NCBI GenBank assembly: GCA_022606425.2
Contig: JAHDVF020000843.1
Coordinates: 310,001 to 374,000, forward strand
Length of the DNA stretch: 64,000 nucleotides
Direction: 5' to 3'
DNA from: Lepidostoma basale
Lineage: Eukaryota; Arthropoda; Insecta; Trichoptera; Lepidostomatidae
Shown: piece after piece, positions 9,378 through 20,237 of the stretch
Position numbering within the stretch: the first letter of the stretch is position 1
Layout: each line of letters opens with the position of its first letter
Notes under the pieces: model-generated
The model's input: the letters and a program-made list of their open reading frames with translations, nothing else
What the model was told of the DNA's origin: nothing
Databases searched by the model: none
Program-made: the position numbers and the translations under genes

Positions 9378-10438
9378 TGCGAGTCTTCTTCTTCTTCTTC
9401 AGCCCGTATTGACCGTCCACTCCTGGACGTAGGCCTCCTCTCGCATTTTCCATTTTCTTTTATTCTGAGCGATCCGCATCCAGGCACTTCCCGCACTTCT
9501 CCGGATATCGTCGCGCCAACGCAACTGTGGGCGCCCAACTCCACGCTTTGCCGTCCTTGGCCACCAGCACAGCAGTCGCCTTGTCCACTTTTCTTCTGGA
9601 TCGCGAGCGACATGTCCCGCCCATCGCCACTTGAGGGTTGCGGCCATCTTGACAACATCGGAAACCTTTGTCCTGACTCTTATGTCCTCATTTCTGAGTC
9701 TGTCCCGTAAACTGATACCCAACATGGCTCTCTCCATTGCTCTCTGAGTGACTCTTAGCTTGTTGGCACTTTTTGTTGTTGGCTTGTTGACATTGTGACT
9801 GTCTCAATACCATAAGTGAACACTGGCAGGACACAGGCATTGAACACTCTCCTTTTCAGGTTGATGGGTATTTTCGGATTTTTCAAAATGTGACCAAGAT
9901 TTTTGAATGCTGCCCAGCTTAGTCCGACTCTTCTATTCAGGTCTGCTGTCTGGTTATCTCGCCCAAGCTGTATTTTGTGACCCAAATAAATGTATTCACT
10001 GACAGATTCAATGCTGGCATTGTCCAATACGATTTGTGCTGGTTGTGACGTCATCAACTTGGTTTTAGTGAGGTTCATTTTTAGGCCAACTTTTTTAGAT
10101 GCTTCGTTCAACTCCTTTAGCATTTCCGTCAGTTGTGTAGGGTCGTTACTGATGACAATAATATCGTCTGCAAAACGTAGGTGATTAAGGTGAGTGCCAT
10201 CTATGATTATGCCTTTGGAGTCCCATGGTAGATGTTTTAAGGCATATTCCAACGCCAAAGTAAATAGTTTCGGAGAAATTGGATCTCCTTGTCTCACGCC
10301 ACGCTTTACTGGTATCAGGTTAGTCTTCCAATCGTCATTCAGAGTCACATGCAATGTAGCGTTCTGATAAATATTCTGTATAAGATGCGAGTACTTACTT
10401 AATATATACGATGTTTCTATTAATATACTTGTATTCAC
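9378..10438 (-). mobile_element. family B non-LTR reverse transcriptase, partial
   Basis: Two adjacent - strand frames. The upstream one (10438-9755, 227 codons) contains RT motif B' (GVRQGDPISPKLF), the catalytic motif FADDIIVIS and the thumb region YIYLGHKIQ. The downstream one (9737-9399) begins MERAMLGISLRDRLRNEDIR and has WRWAGHVAR and GVGRPQLRWRDD. A break near 9745 separates them. The AGAAGAAGAAGAAGA tail on the - strand at 9390-9405 marks the 3' end. The 5' part, including the endonuclease and RT motif A, is absent. Probably RTE/BovB-like (family knowledge); not functional. Confidence 0.8.
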
Positions 10439-10567
10439 TTAACATACGAGTATTTAATGTTTCTAATGAAACAATGTTCAAGCGTAAGTACTCTAAATAT
10501 AGGAAAGTACTATTAGGTACTATTTTGCGTCGAATAAACAATAGACAACTAAACATTCGGTCAAGTA

Positions 10568-11501
10568 CGAGGCATCTCCAGAAAGTAAGTGTACTGAATT
10601 ATTGTACGCTGCAATTTTTTTTATTTAAACTAAAAAAATTACGTGGTTACCGTAGTACATATGTAAGCCATTTTTCTACATAGTCGCCATTCCTCTTAAT
10701 GCAGGTAGTGAAGCGGGGTATCAACTTTTTGATGCCTTCGTCGAAGTAGTTTTCCGCCAACTCCTTCGTCCACTTCTTCACCTCCTCCTTTACCTCATCG
10801 TCGGTTGAAAACCTTTTTCCACCCATGTGCAGCTTCAGGGAAGTAAAGAGATAGTAATCTGAAGGTGCTAGGTCAGGGGAATGCGCGGGATGGTTCAGGA
10901 CATCCCATTTAAACGAGGCGAGCAGTTCCTTCTTCCATTGTCGTGCAGCAGGCAGACTCCCTTTGTCAGCATACCTCTCCTCTTGTTCTGAATCGTCCTC
11001 CGCAATTTTTTTAGGATCTCACAGTATCTTGCAGAGTTGATGGTCTCCCCTTGAGGCATAATATTCAATTAAAATTATCTCTTGACAGTCCCAAAACACG
11101 GATGCCATGATTTTCTTGGCTGAAATTGTGGTTTTGAACTTTTTGGCGGAGGGTGAAGAGGTGTGACGCCACTGTTGAGACTGCCTTTTGGTTTCAGGCG
11201 TGTAGTGTGCAACCCAAGTTTCATCTCCAGTAAAGATGGAGCGGAGAAATTCATCTCCATGGAGTTTGCAGCGCCTCAAAAACTCTTGCCCGGGGCCGCG
11301 TATTTCGCACTTAGCGGGAGATTGGATTGACATATTTCACGAAACGTGTTGTCGCGTCGACACTTCTCAACGTACTGACCTCGAACCGGTCTCGTTGCGG
11401 AGGGGAAGGGTCAGGCTACACGGAAGTGTAGCCAACATGTCGAAAATAAAATTCATCCGGTCGTGAGAGCCTCAGTACACTTACTTTCTAGATATGCCTC
11501 G
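10568..11501 (-). mobile_element. mariner transposon relic, 934 bp, TA target site
   Basis: Terminal inverted repeats of about 30 bases start CGAGGCATCTCCAGAAAGTA and CGAGGCATATCTAGAAAGTA, each flanked by TA. The - strand encodes a decayed transposase: TGDETWVAHYTPETK (first catalytic Asp), ASVFWDCQEIILIEY (second Asp) and, after frameshifts, HSPDLAPSDYYLF of the third region. The usual HDNARPH is reduced to an out-of-frame remnant. The 5' third encoding the HTH domains is mostly missing, so this is an internally deleted, inactive copy. Confidence 0.85.
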
Positions 11502-11676
11502 TACTTGAAATATGCAGGTACTTACTCACAATGCCGTCTTGAAAGAGAGATTTAGAAATGGCATTGACTTAATGATAGCGGCGAGACATTATTATTATTA
11601 TAGACATTATACATATTATTTTTGGCGTGTATTTTATTAATTTTAAATGTGTTCTTAAAATTGACTTTTATTTCAG

Positions 11677-11826
11677 CTGCTGTGCCATCGGCCCCTTAGC
11701 GTTGTGGTGGAACTGAACGAAGCCCAGACGGCCTGGCAGGACAGCGACTTCATCACGGAGTGTCTCTGTTGGCACAACGTCTACCGACAGAGGCATGGTG
11801 CACCAGGCCTATCCATGCTCCCTGAA
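11677..11826 (+). CDS. CAP-like gene, exon a
   Basis: Acceptor TTTATTTCAG and donor GTGAGT enclose exactly 50 codons, phase 0 at both ends, ending GAPGLSMLPE. It carries the first CAP helix with WHN. Confidence 0.85.
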
Positions 11827-14800
11827 GTGAGTCAAGTTTAAATAATTTTCCTACATGAATAAGCATGCTTTCGGTGCCTGTCAGGTCCCCCCAACGTTGG
11901 CGATCGCTGCAGCAATGGCATCTCTATCCTGCGCCACTTGGAACAGGTTCTGAACTCTTGTTATTCTTGTCCATTATTTGATGTTCTGCAGCCAGGACAG
12001 CTGCCTTCTACCAACTCCCTGACGCGACGTTCCTCCACTTTACCCATTAATATCAGTCGAAGGAGGTGGTATTTTTCTCCCCTTAGCACATGACCCAAAT
12101 ATGAGACCTTTCTAAATTTCGCACTCGACAACAGCTCTCTATTGGCTCTGGCTCTCTGCAGTACGTCTGCATTACTGACCCTATCGGTCCACGGTATACG
12201 GAGCATTTTGCGGTATATCCACATCTCGAACGCTTCCAACCGGTTCATTACATTCACTTTCAGAGTCCAGATTTTGCAGCCATATAGTAGAACAGACCAC
12301 ATATTACATTTAATCATTCTTCGTCGGAGTTTCAAGTAAAAAAAAATTAAAAGCAAAATTTGAAAATAATGTTCTTATCCCTTTTCTGCGTTATGTCGGG
12401 TCACATCGATTAACCTTTCTCGGTCTCATGTAGGGATCACATTTGACGTCACTTAACCCTTTTTGGTCTTACGTAAGGTCACATTTGACATCGATTTTTT
12501 TCCCGTGGTTAAATGTCAAATATTACCTGACATTTCAGAGGTTCTTAAACTCTTGCTGTTGTCATATAAGATGGTTTTTAACGGCATTTTATAGATACAT
12601 ACCTTCCAGAAGGGTATGTCCCACCGTGGCACTTCCAGTCATTCGAATTCCTTTTTCAAAAGCAGAATGCTTCTAAAAAAGAATGTTTTTTTAACTATTT
12701 GAATCTTATTCATCAAAGAGTACTGTTTTCTAGTTGTGTGGATACGCGCAGACTTGGGCCAACCACCTGGCACACACGAACAAGTTCTACTACAGAAATG
12801 ACAGAGAAATCGGACAGAACCTATTCCAGAGACCCGTCACCACGTTACAAGCAGACGTCACAGGTGACATTATATTTTTTTAGAAAAAAAAAATAACTGA
12901 CTAACTAACCATCACGCCGTCTCCCCGAAGGGGCAGGCAGAAATAATGGACTGCCACACTTTAACCGATAGGGTACTCCATTCATACTCTTTTCGCCCCC
13001 GCGGAAGACGCGGTGTGATGGGTTGCGAAACTCATCGCCACCAATAGGCATCTCCCGCGCACACTTCGATCGTTCAACGTCTACAAAATAAACCTAAAAC
13101 AAATTATATAAAATACAATGATATAAAATAAAATAACAAATTAAAATAATTTAATACAAAATGTTCTTTTAGATGGTGCACTTGTCGTCAGCTGGACGAT
13201 CCGGACATTTGTGTTCATTTAATTTTTATTCCAAGTCATCAACTGTTTTTGTTTTTAATTAACCCTAATTAGGCACTTAAAGCAATCCAACACCAGCAAA
13301 AACTTAAAAATATTATTGAAGAATTTATTTAAATTGTCATTGGAACAAATGAAAAATTTATTTTTACACCTGTCAAAATTATTTTTATAAACGAAAAACT
13401 TATGTAATTTTAACATCAAAACAGTGAAAACGTATTTTGTGTCACAAATAACTATCATAAAGTGCGGCAACAATAAAATTGACCGAAACAATTCTTTTAT
13501 ACACGAAATACCTCCAAATTTACGGGAGAACCACACGAACCAAACCAAATTTTCAAAATCAGAACCAGTTATGTTATAACAAACTATCAGTTTATAAAAT
13601 AAGTTTAAACCACAATTTACTTTCTTATAAAAATAGGAAATGAAATATATAAAACTTAAATATAAATATCCCCAATAAAAAGGTAACCATTTCTCAATAT
13701 TGGCACAATGGATGCTTAGTATTTATATTAATAATGTGCATGTAGCGCACAGCTATATTTTAATACAAATACATTTTATAGTAAAATTAATATAGATAGG
13801 AGATACGAGAACGAACTAAGGGAGCCATTTTAGCTCTGGGGGAAGCAAAAAGGCGATTATTAGATGCTTCTTCTTTTTCTTCTTGGTTTAGGTTGTATGA
13901 TCTGTTTGTGATCGTGAATTTTCCTAGGATGATGACGTTCAGCAATCCCTCCATCGGCGGCATTCCTGGTAACCTCTTGCTACTGGGGTTTTTATTATTT
14001 TACAAGTCTTGTATCTTCCATGAAGTCCACGCAATTCTTCCAAAAGCGCCTTCTGCTTTTTCCCCACCTCACTTTGTCTTCAACACCACAGACAGACCTT
14101 ATCATCTAGAGTTCTATCTACGATGGGGCGTAGGATTCTCATTTTTGCTATAAAATGCTATTATTTATTAACTAACTAACCATCTCACCGTCTCACCGAA
14201 GGGGTAGCAGAAATAATGGACCCCAACACTGTTATTTCCTGACACACTTCTCTCTCTTCCTCGACATTCCTACAACGAGTCATGCACGTCGATTTCTCCG
14301 ACTCCTCGTGTAGCCGACATTTAATGTTTTATTGATTTGATTGTGACACTAGTCAATAACAAGTTTTTGAGTAATATCACTTTAGTCTTCTTCTTCTTCT
14401 TCCTTATTGTAGACCTATGTGGTATGTTCTCCAGAGTGTTGCTCCTCCTGTGAGATAGATTCCCAGCTGTCCTTTCATCTTTTAGGAGGTCTTCCACGAG
14501 GACGAGTCCCATGAGGCTGATTATGCAATGCAATATAGGGGAGTCTGGTGATGTCCATTCTTTGAACATGACCGTACCAGTCCCTTTTTCGCTGTCTGCT
14601 CTATCTTATAATATCCTCAACCTCACATATCTCTCTTATTCTGGTGTTCCTGACGCGATCTCTCAGTGTCTTGACTGCTATCGTCCTCAGTGTCTTTAGT
14701 GCGATATTTTAATCAGTTATGTTTTAGATATACCAAAAAGTAAGATGACATTTGTGAACCACCTAATAAAATTAGCATTACTACGAGCATGTTACATATC

Positions 14801-16675
14801 CCAGATAAATGAATAGAGATTGGTGGAAGACAAAGATGGAAGGAATATAGTAATAACATATGTAATGTTTTTAGGCCAAGAAGTGTCTTCATACTGGTAC
14901 GCAGCAGTCAGACAGTATGACTATTTCAAAGAACCGGATGTCTTACATGCTAACGTCAATGCGGGTAAGCAACTTTTCCTCCATAAACCACTAAATAATA
15001 ATACAATTTGAATTCTCGAATGGAAAAAGAATTCCAATTGTGAAAAATCTGTTTATAAACGTTCGAAGTGTTCCCGTTACACCCCCCTCTCCTCAATCCT
15101 AATTATATCCTTTCCACCTTTATACATAACTCTGTTTTATTTTATTGTTAAAATTGTGTAAATTGATAAAGGTTATGTTAGAACCGAATCATGTCTGTGT
15201 TAAGTGAAAGAATGTGTTGTAATACTAAGTGTAATTATATTTATTCAAATATGAATCCACAACACAAAGTGAAGGCGAATATAGGAGACATGTGCGTATG
15301 TTTATAATCTGTACTGTGTTTATTTTAAATCTATTAACATATTTCTTCTCTACTTTTTTATTTGCTTTCATTTTGTGTTGCATTTGAATAACTTTCAAAA
15401 ATATTGTAATTTCTTCTTCTTTCCTTTATTGTAATTTCTTCCTGTGATAAAGACTTCCAGCCTTCGCTCTATCTCTTTGGTGGTCGACGGCCCTCTGGAG
15501 TCTCAAAAGAAAGTTTATATTTAGTGGAAGGGTTAAAAAAAAGGCGTTTATCGAAAAAAACTTTACTATTTATTAAAGTGCACAATTTGGGGATTTATTT
15601 CTTAAAAATAATATCGTCCAAATGTAAACCCTCGCGTTCGCGGCACTCATTTAGTCTAGCAGTAATAAAAATTATTACGGCTCAGCTGACTGATAATCGA
15701 CAGACTGATTAACACTCTCCACGTTTTCTACCGTTCTTGATGATATTGGTCGCCCGGATTTTGGTTTTTCCAGTGTCGTACCGGTATCTTCACACTTTTT
15801 GAACCATTTTCGAATGAGAGGTATGCATACTGCAGAATCTTCTACGTATTGATGGTTGAGGTATTAATTTATAATAGTAAACACGATTGTTTAATGGTTT
15901 TACTTGGATTTAATTTATATAAATTAAATAAATTGTGACAAATTTGTTTCGCCTTGCGAGGGCATTCTCAAGCTGAACCTAATCACCAAATAGTGTGTCC
16001 TTATATTGAATTTCAATATAAGGACACACTGTTTGGCGATTAGGTTCAGTTTGAGAATGCCCTCGCAAGGCGAAACAAATTTATTACAATTTATATAAAT
16101 TAAATCCAAGTAAAATCACTAAACAATCGTGTTTACTATTATGAATCTTCTACGCGCTACAGTCGCCGATTCAGTTTTTTTGTAAAACTTTCGGTCCGCT
16201 CACGAGAAACGCTCCAAAGCGACTGAATTCCCAAGAGCCAGGCTACTGATTGACATAGCCCTCGCACTCCTCGGATTCGTTACGTTCACGCAGTAAGCTA
16301 AACAAATATAAACTTTCTTTTGAGACATCTGTATTTCTCCTATTTTCGGCAGTCAGAGTGGTAAGACATTGGCGCCTAGTAAGTTACGTTTCACACATAA
16401 AACGAATTCTTCCCGTTGCAGGTCATTTCACGCAGATAGTGTGGGTAGCTACCCGATTTTTCGGGGTAGGCAAGGCCCGTTCCCGCGCTGGCAAGATTAT
16501 CGTGGTAGCACACTATTCCCCGCCCGGCAATCTGTCAGGCGCATTCGAACTGAACGTCCTCCCACCCATCCCAGACTACAACGTGCCGGGCCCCATCGGA
16601 TACGACCTGGAAAATAACAGTCACCTGCTGTCCAAGGCGCCCAGCGAGACTTCCAGCATGGCGTTCAACTCTTAG
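11677..16675 (+). CDS. CAP/SCP-domain protein, GAPR-1 (GLIPR2)-like, four exons (5' incomplete)
   Basis: Exons 11677-11826, 12734-12863, 14875-14964 and 16422-16675 join in frame (phases 0, 1, 1) with GT-AG introns to give 207 residues and a TAG stop. They hold a complete CAP domain: ECLCWHNVYRQRHGAP (cavity His), CGYAQTWANHL, the GENLF-equivalent GQNLF, and the signature GHFTQIVW (second His) followed by GVGKARSRAGK and HYSPPGN. Family knowledge: GAPR-1 proteins are small, usually Golgi/lipid-raft-associated CAP proteins without a signal peptide. The cavity Glu of GENL is Gln here, which may alter metal or ligand binding. The C-terminal tail after PPGN is Pro/Ser-rich and longer than in GAPR-1. 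No ATG lies in the first recognised exon, so at least one 5' exon is missing; 202-336 is a weak candidate. The introns are filled with transposons. Confidence 0.85.
11890..12335 (-). mobile_element. family E RT C-terminal fragment
   Basis: The - strand is open for most of its length: LRRRMIKCNMWSVLLYGCKI, NRLEAFEMWIYRKMLRIPWT and YLGHVLRGEKYHLLRL. It matches the + strand fragment at 63605-64000. It sits in an intron of the CAP gene, in opposite orientation. Confidence 0.75.
12734..12863 (+). CDS. CAP-like gene, exon b
   Basis: Acceptor TGTTTTCTAG, donor GTGACA. It encodes LCGYAQTWANHLAHTNKFYY and GQNLFQRPVT, with phase 0 entry and phase 1 exit. The donor is suboptimal but the phase fits the next exon exactly. 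Confidence 0.85.
12895..13575 (-). mobile_element. non-autonomous element with family A end, near full length
   Basis: Begins with CTAACTAACC and the family A 3' hairpin on the - strand, then CCAATAGGCATCTCCCGCG, CAGCTGGACGATCCGGACA and a long AT-rich body ending near AAATTTTCAAAATCAGAACC. The same order is found in the inverted pair at 686-1756. It has no coding capacity beyond chance frames. It lies in the CAP gene intron. Confidence 0.65.
14165..14345 (-). mobile_element. family A 3' fragment
   Basis: CTAACTAACCATC, then a decayed hairpin with CCGAAGGGG, then the RT C-terminal region in the reverse direction with many point changes and small deletions. Confidence 0.7.
14385..14705 (-). 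mobile_element. family C RT C-terminal fragment
   Basis: The - strand (with stops) reads EICEVEDI, RDWYGHVQRMD, RLPYIALHNQPHGTRPRGRP and SWESISQEE, almost identical to the + strand copy at 52437-52966. The GAA-rich tail is TTCTTCTTCTTCTT on the + strand near 14389. Confidence 0.75.
14875..14964 (+). CDS. CAP-like gene, exon c
   Basis: Acceptor TGTTTTTAG, donor GTAAGC. Ninety bases encode QEVSSYWYAAVRQYDYFKEP, phase 1 at both ends. It corresponds to the CAP segment between GENL and the HFTQ signature. Confidence 0.85.
15411..15497 (-). mobile_element. family C short 3' fragment
   Basis: The - strand encodes GRRPPKR and SEGWKSLSQEE and ends in a GAAGAAGAA tail. It abuts the DNA transposon at 15500. 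Confidence 0.55.
15500..16326 (-). mobile_element. mariner-like DNA transposon interrupted by a fold-back insertion
   Basis: Terminal inverted repeats GTCTCAAAAGAAAGTTTATA at 15500 and its complement ending at 16326. Between them the - strand encodes N-terminal transposase pieces: KTESATVARRRF on one side and IRKWFKKCEDTGTTLEKPKS plus GRPISSRTVENVE on the other, the HTH region of an insect mariner-type transposase. The reading is split by the 296-bp fold-back at 15847-16142. The catalytic domain is absent. Confidence 0.7.
15847..16142. mobile_element. fold-back element with 12-bp target duplication and hammerhead-like arms
   Basis: Two arms of about 135-140 bases are near-perfect inverted copies around the centre TTGAATTTCAA at about 16007. 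It is flanked on both sides by GAATCTTCTACG (15835-15846 and 16143-16154), a clear target-site duplication within the transposase sequence. Each arm, read outward on its strand, contains GAATGCCCTCGCAAGGCGAA followed by AC; in the left arm (- strand 15972-15937) the palindrome CAAATTTG and GTC follow. This matches the helix II/GAAA/helix III/GUC order of hammerhead ribozymes, with an atypical CUUGAGAAU core. Confidence 0.75.
16422..16675 (+). CDS. CAP-like gene, last exon with stop
   Basis: Acceptor CCGTTGCAG. It encodes GHFTQIVWVATRFFGVGKAR and the AHYSPPGN segment, then a tail ending SETSSMAFNS and TAG. GC content is high compared with the flanks, as expected of old coding sequence. Confidence 0.9.
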
Positions 16676-16832
16676 TCTTCCAGTGGTACATATAAATTTG
16701 TTATTTTACCGATTAAATTATGACTGCATTAAAAACAAATGCACATCGAAGACTAAACAATCAAAACATAGAAGTAACCTCTTCAGAATCTGACAATAAT
16801 GATCATGAGGTAATTGACTTTTATAAGTTCTA

Positions 16833-16838
16833 AATAAA
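16833..16838 (+). terminator. polyadenylation signal of the CAP-like gene
   Basis: AATAAA about 160 bases after the stop, the first canonical signal downstream. Confidence 0.5.
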
Positions 16839-16839
16839 A

Positions 16840-17817
16840 TATTTGCGTATTTTATTTACAACACATGCTATATTTGCATGCATTAAAACTGATAACTGTC
16901 AAATTCAAATCAAAAACGTAAAAATTACAATTTTACTTAGTGACATCTAGTGGTATTGTCGAAAAGCTTGGAGTTACTTGAATTTTCAGTTGACGCAAAA
17001 AAAAAACGGCGGGAAACGTCATGAAAATATGTCTGAAAATGTTAAAACAGAATGGTTGTTGCTAGAATGTTATGAAAAGTATATTATATTATTATTCAAA
17101 TTATTTATATGTAAAGACAATGTTTAATTCTACTGTTTTAAAGATATTAAGACCGGTTTAGAATAGCCTAGTATATGGTGAAAACTTTTTAAATGCAAAA
17201 TAATTACTTTCTTTTTCGTTTGTTTAAGGGGGTTCACCCATGTGACGGCCTGTTTTTTAAGCATTTTAGGGATTTTTTTTTGACGACCAGTAAAAAGATA
17301 GAACTTTAAGTTTTTTATCGTTTATTTGTATGTACTCTAAGAGTATGTATATAAATATTTAGCCAAAAATATCCAATAGAACGTGAGTTATAGCGCTCTG
17401 AACACACCCGCCTCGAAAAAATGGACGCTCACTTCCTCCACGATTCCAGTTGATTGGCTTATCTGAAATAAAAAAAATTAACGGCGTTTTAATCTGTAAG
17501 CTTAAATGCACAGAATGTATACTCAATTGAAAATACCAAAAATTGGATTTTTGGTAGACCTCTGAAGAAAAAAAATCTAATTTTATGTTTTTTGTTTGTT
17601 ATGTTTTTGTTATAAAAAATATAATTATTAAAAATTTTGGGAATGATAGTAGTCTATTTTGGGTGTTTATATGTGCTGAGTCTACAGTATAAATTTGAAG
17701 TCATTCGGTCAACCCGTTCTTGAGATATGATGGAGGAATGTTTTAAAAACACAGTTTTGAGAAAAACGCATTTAAAGTTTCAAGTCCGGCTAAAACTATG
17801 AAAATCTTAACTTACCC
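16840..17817. other. AT-rich spacer, possible transposon flank
   Basis: Contains a TTAAGGGGGTTCACC near 17224 and GAGAAAAACGCATTTAAAG near 17759, which look repeat-like but no matching end was found. No gene seen. Confidence 0.35.
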
Positions 17818-18021
17818 TCAATCGACGATGCCTAGTCCATAGAGTACTCCTTCCTCTTCCTCTTGGAATTCTTTCAAAATAGATTGTTCAGCTCTTGGAT
17901 CAATTCTTTCTTGTTTAACGCCATCACTCGGTTGCAGCTCAGAGTGCGAGATGCGCGTTTCATCTCGTTTCTGTTCATAAGTATGTGCTTCGCGGCCAAC
18001 GGGGCATCCCATAGTCGTCAT
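17812..18021 (-). CDS. possible coding exon with start codon, function unknown
   Basis: On the - strand an ATG at 18021 opens 67 codons starting MTTMGCPVGREAHTYEQKRD, rich in Glu, Arg and Ser, ending EEEEGVLYGLGIVD and a TGA. A strong donor-like GGGTAAGT lies a few bases after the stop. Codon use and composition differ from the AT-rich surroundings, suggesting real or recently real coding sequence. No domain is recognised. It may be the first exon of a transposon gene, as the flanks look repetitive, or a small host gene. Confidence 0.3.
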
Positions 18022-18633
18022 TACTTTTAATTTGATTTGACAAAACCTTTGTTAAAGATAATGACAAATAATAATCTTGATAGAGATGAGTTTTTATTAT
18101 ACTCAATGGAGATTCATATCAGTGCTTAGAGATCCATCTTCTTGAAATATTCTTGTGACTCTAATTAATGGGAGATTACCATTTTTTAATATTGCAACAT
18201 TCTAGCAACAATCTATAAGAGGAATAAAATAAATATGTTTGTAGTTTAAATCAAAATATAATAAGATGTGATTTATTTTAATTTAAAATAAATGATTATT
18301 TATTATATATTATTATGACACCTATGCAAAACAATCCAATATTTTTTAACCAAAATGATTATAATATTATGTAATTAAAAACCAATCTATAAATGATAAG
18401 ATATCTCATTACGTAAGTCCAACCAGTATATTAAAAATATTATTTTTACCCATTTCTTCGTGGTTAAACTATAAAATATTCTGCTACTTTTATTCTATCA
18501 CTTTGTTTACAGATTCTATGGTTAGGACAAGCTTAATCAGAATGTATTAAAATTAATAAACCCTAAATCCTCCCTCGCCCTTTTGCGAAGGAGCACCACA
18601 CATTTAGCCCCCGCATAAAACAACTACTAAACC
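18022..18633. other. AT-rich spacer
   Basis: No supported feature seen. Confidence 0.45.
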
Positions 18634-18782
18634 TTACATTTCTTTCTTATTTTATCATTCGGTATTCTATCATACAACATTTTCTCGCACATTATTCTTA
18701 GTGATCTCATTTCTATGGCGTTTATCCTGCTTTCATCCTTCTTTTGCCAGCTCCAAGCTTCATTTCCATACATAAGGGTTGT
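18634..18782 (-). mobile_element. family A internal fragment
   Basis: The - strand covers the ESRINAIEMRSL to NDKIRKKCK part of the RT C-terminal region; both ends are lost, so no tail is present. Confidence 0.65.
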
Positions 18783-19061
18783 CTAATAATATTAGTAAAA
18801 TTGTAGATTTCTATTGAAGGAATTATTGTATGTATGACTCAAAAATATTTATTTAATATTTGATGTGACCTTTGCAATTTGGTATCATTAGTCTTTGAAG
18901 TTTATTAACTGCATAAATTTCTCCACAAACTTAATGATAAGAACCCCTTTGAATTAAAGAGATGAGAGGGTGTTGCCAGCTAGTAGCTGACTTCATACTT
19001 ATTTTGCGTACCTACCTTAATTAAAATTCAAATGTTTTCAATGCACTGTGCTTTTATATAT
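18783..19061. other. spacer
   Basis: Nothing recognised. Confidence 0.4.
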
Positions 19062-19573
19062 AGGATGTTTTTTTTAGAGGTTAGGTTTTTAAACTGGCAA
19101 CATTGTTTCTACAGACTGTCAATTTGACAGTTGACAGGTGATTTGTAGTCAACACGTTTTGCCATTTTACCCTAAATAAACTGACATCAGAACAGCGCTT
19201 ACAAATTGCGCTTGTGCAAATTTATTTTGAAAATCATGGTTCGGTTCGCCAAACTTATCGTGCACTACGTCCATTTTACGGTTGACATAATCGTCCATCC
19301 GAGCAAGTTATTCGGAAGACCATGGATCGTTTTCGCACCACGTACACTCTAGTGGATAATACGCATCCACAAAGACGAGAATTGTCGAAAATTGGATTTC
19401 AAGATTGCGCGTCATACTAGCTAGCCGTGGCACTCATATGCCCGAAATCATATTTAAACAATAATGGCATAAAATTATCTATTAAATAAAACCAATATCA
19501 TAGACATTAACATTATTTTAATGTATTTTTAATTCATTTTGAATATGTATTGTATACCTCTAAAAAAACACAG
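19062..19573 (+). mobile_element. Tc1/mariner-like transposon, internally deleted
   Basis: Ends GATGTTTTTTTTAGAGGT and, inverted, TGTTTTTTTAGAGGTATAC. The + strand encodes the transposase N-terminus EQRLQIALVQIYFENHGSVR, TYRALRPFYG and IRKTMDRFRTTYTLVDNTHP (helix-turn-helix region), then jumps to 3' non-coding sequence, so the catalytic domain has been deleted. Two shorter derivatives lie at 5552-5728 and 5749-6049. Confidence 0.75.
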
Positions 19574-20237
19574 TTTATATGTTTAATTTTAAAACTAATG
19601 ATACCTATTTTTGTGATTTGTGTTATATTTTTAAATAAAATTCTAGAACAGGACGCCCAAGAGTAAACTTAATAACATTTATGTAAGAATGGTGGTTTAA
19701 ATTTAAATTAATTTACACTGGTTGGACTATACTTAAACTTTGTAAATAAGAACATTGTTACGACGATTTAAAAATAGATGTGTTTTACATAAAATAAAAA
19801 AATAAAAATGACGTTATATTAGAAACCAACAAAAAACACCACTAGATTGTGCCAAGCCTACTTAAATTATAATAAAACTAAATTAATTATCACCGTGTCA
19901 CTACATTATGTACGCAGTGTTAAAGTTATCTCTTCCATCGGCTGCAGTTTGAAAAACAAATGCTGCTTTTGTTTTTTAAATTTTTACAGTGTTTTCAAAA
20001 AGAATAAGATTTTGCACCCATGTTGAAAATAGAATAATCTGAATTATGATGAGTGGTTGTGAGCTGATTTGTATTAATTATAAAATGTAGTTCCTACCGG
20101 TATGAATATATAAATTATTTATTGTAGATTTGTTTTTACCTATCAAATAACAATCAAATTAAAATTACAGGCCTTCTTCCAAATAATACCTTTAGAATAT
20201 GGCAAGAAAAATAAAGTAATAATGTTGTTTAATATAT
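19574..20237. other. AT-rich spacer
   Basis: No supported feature seen. Confidence 0.45.
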
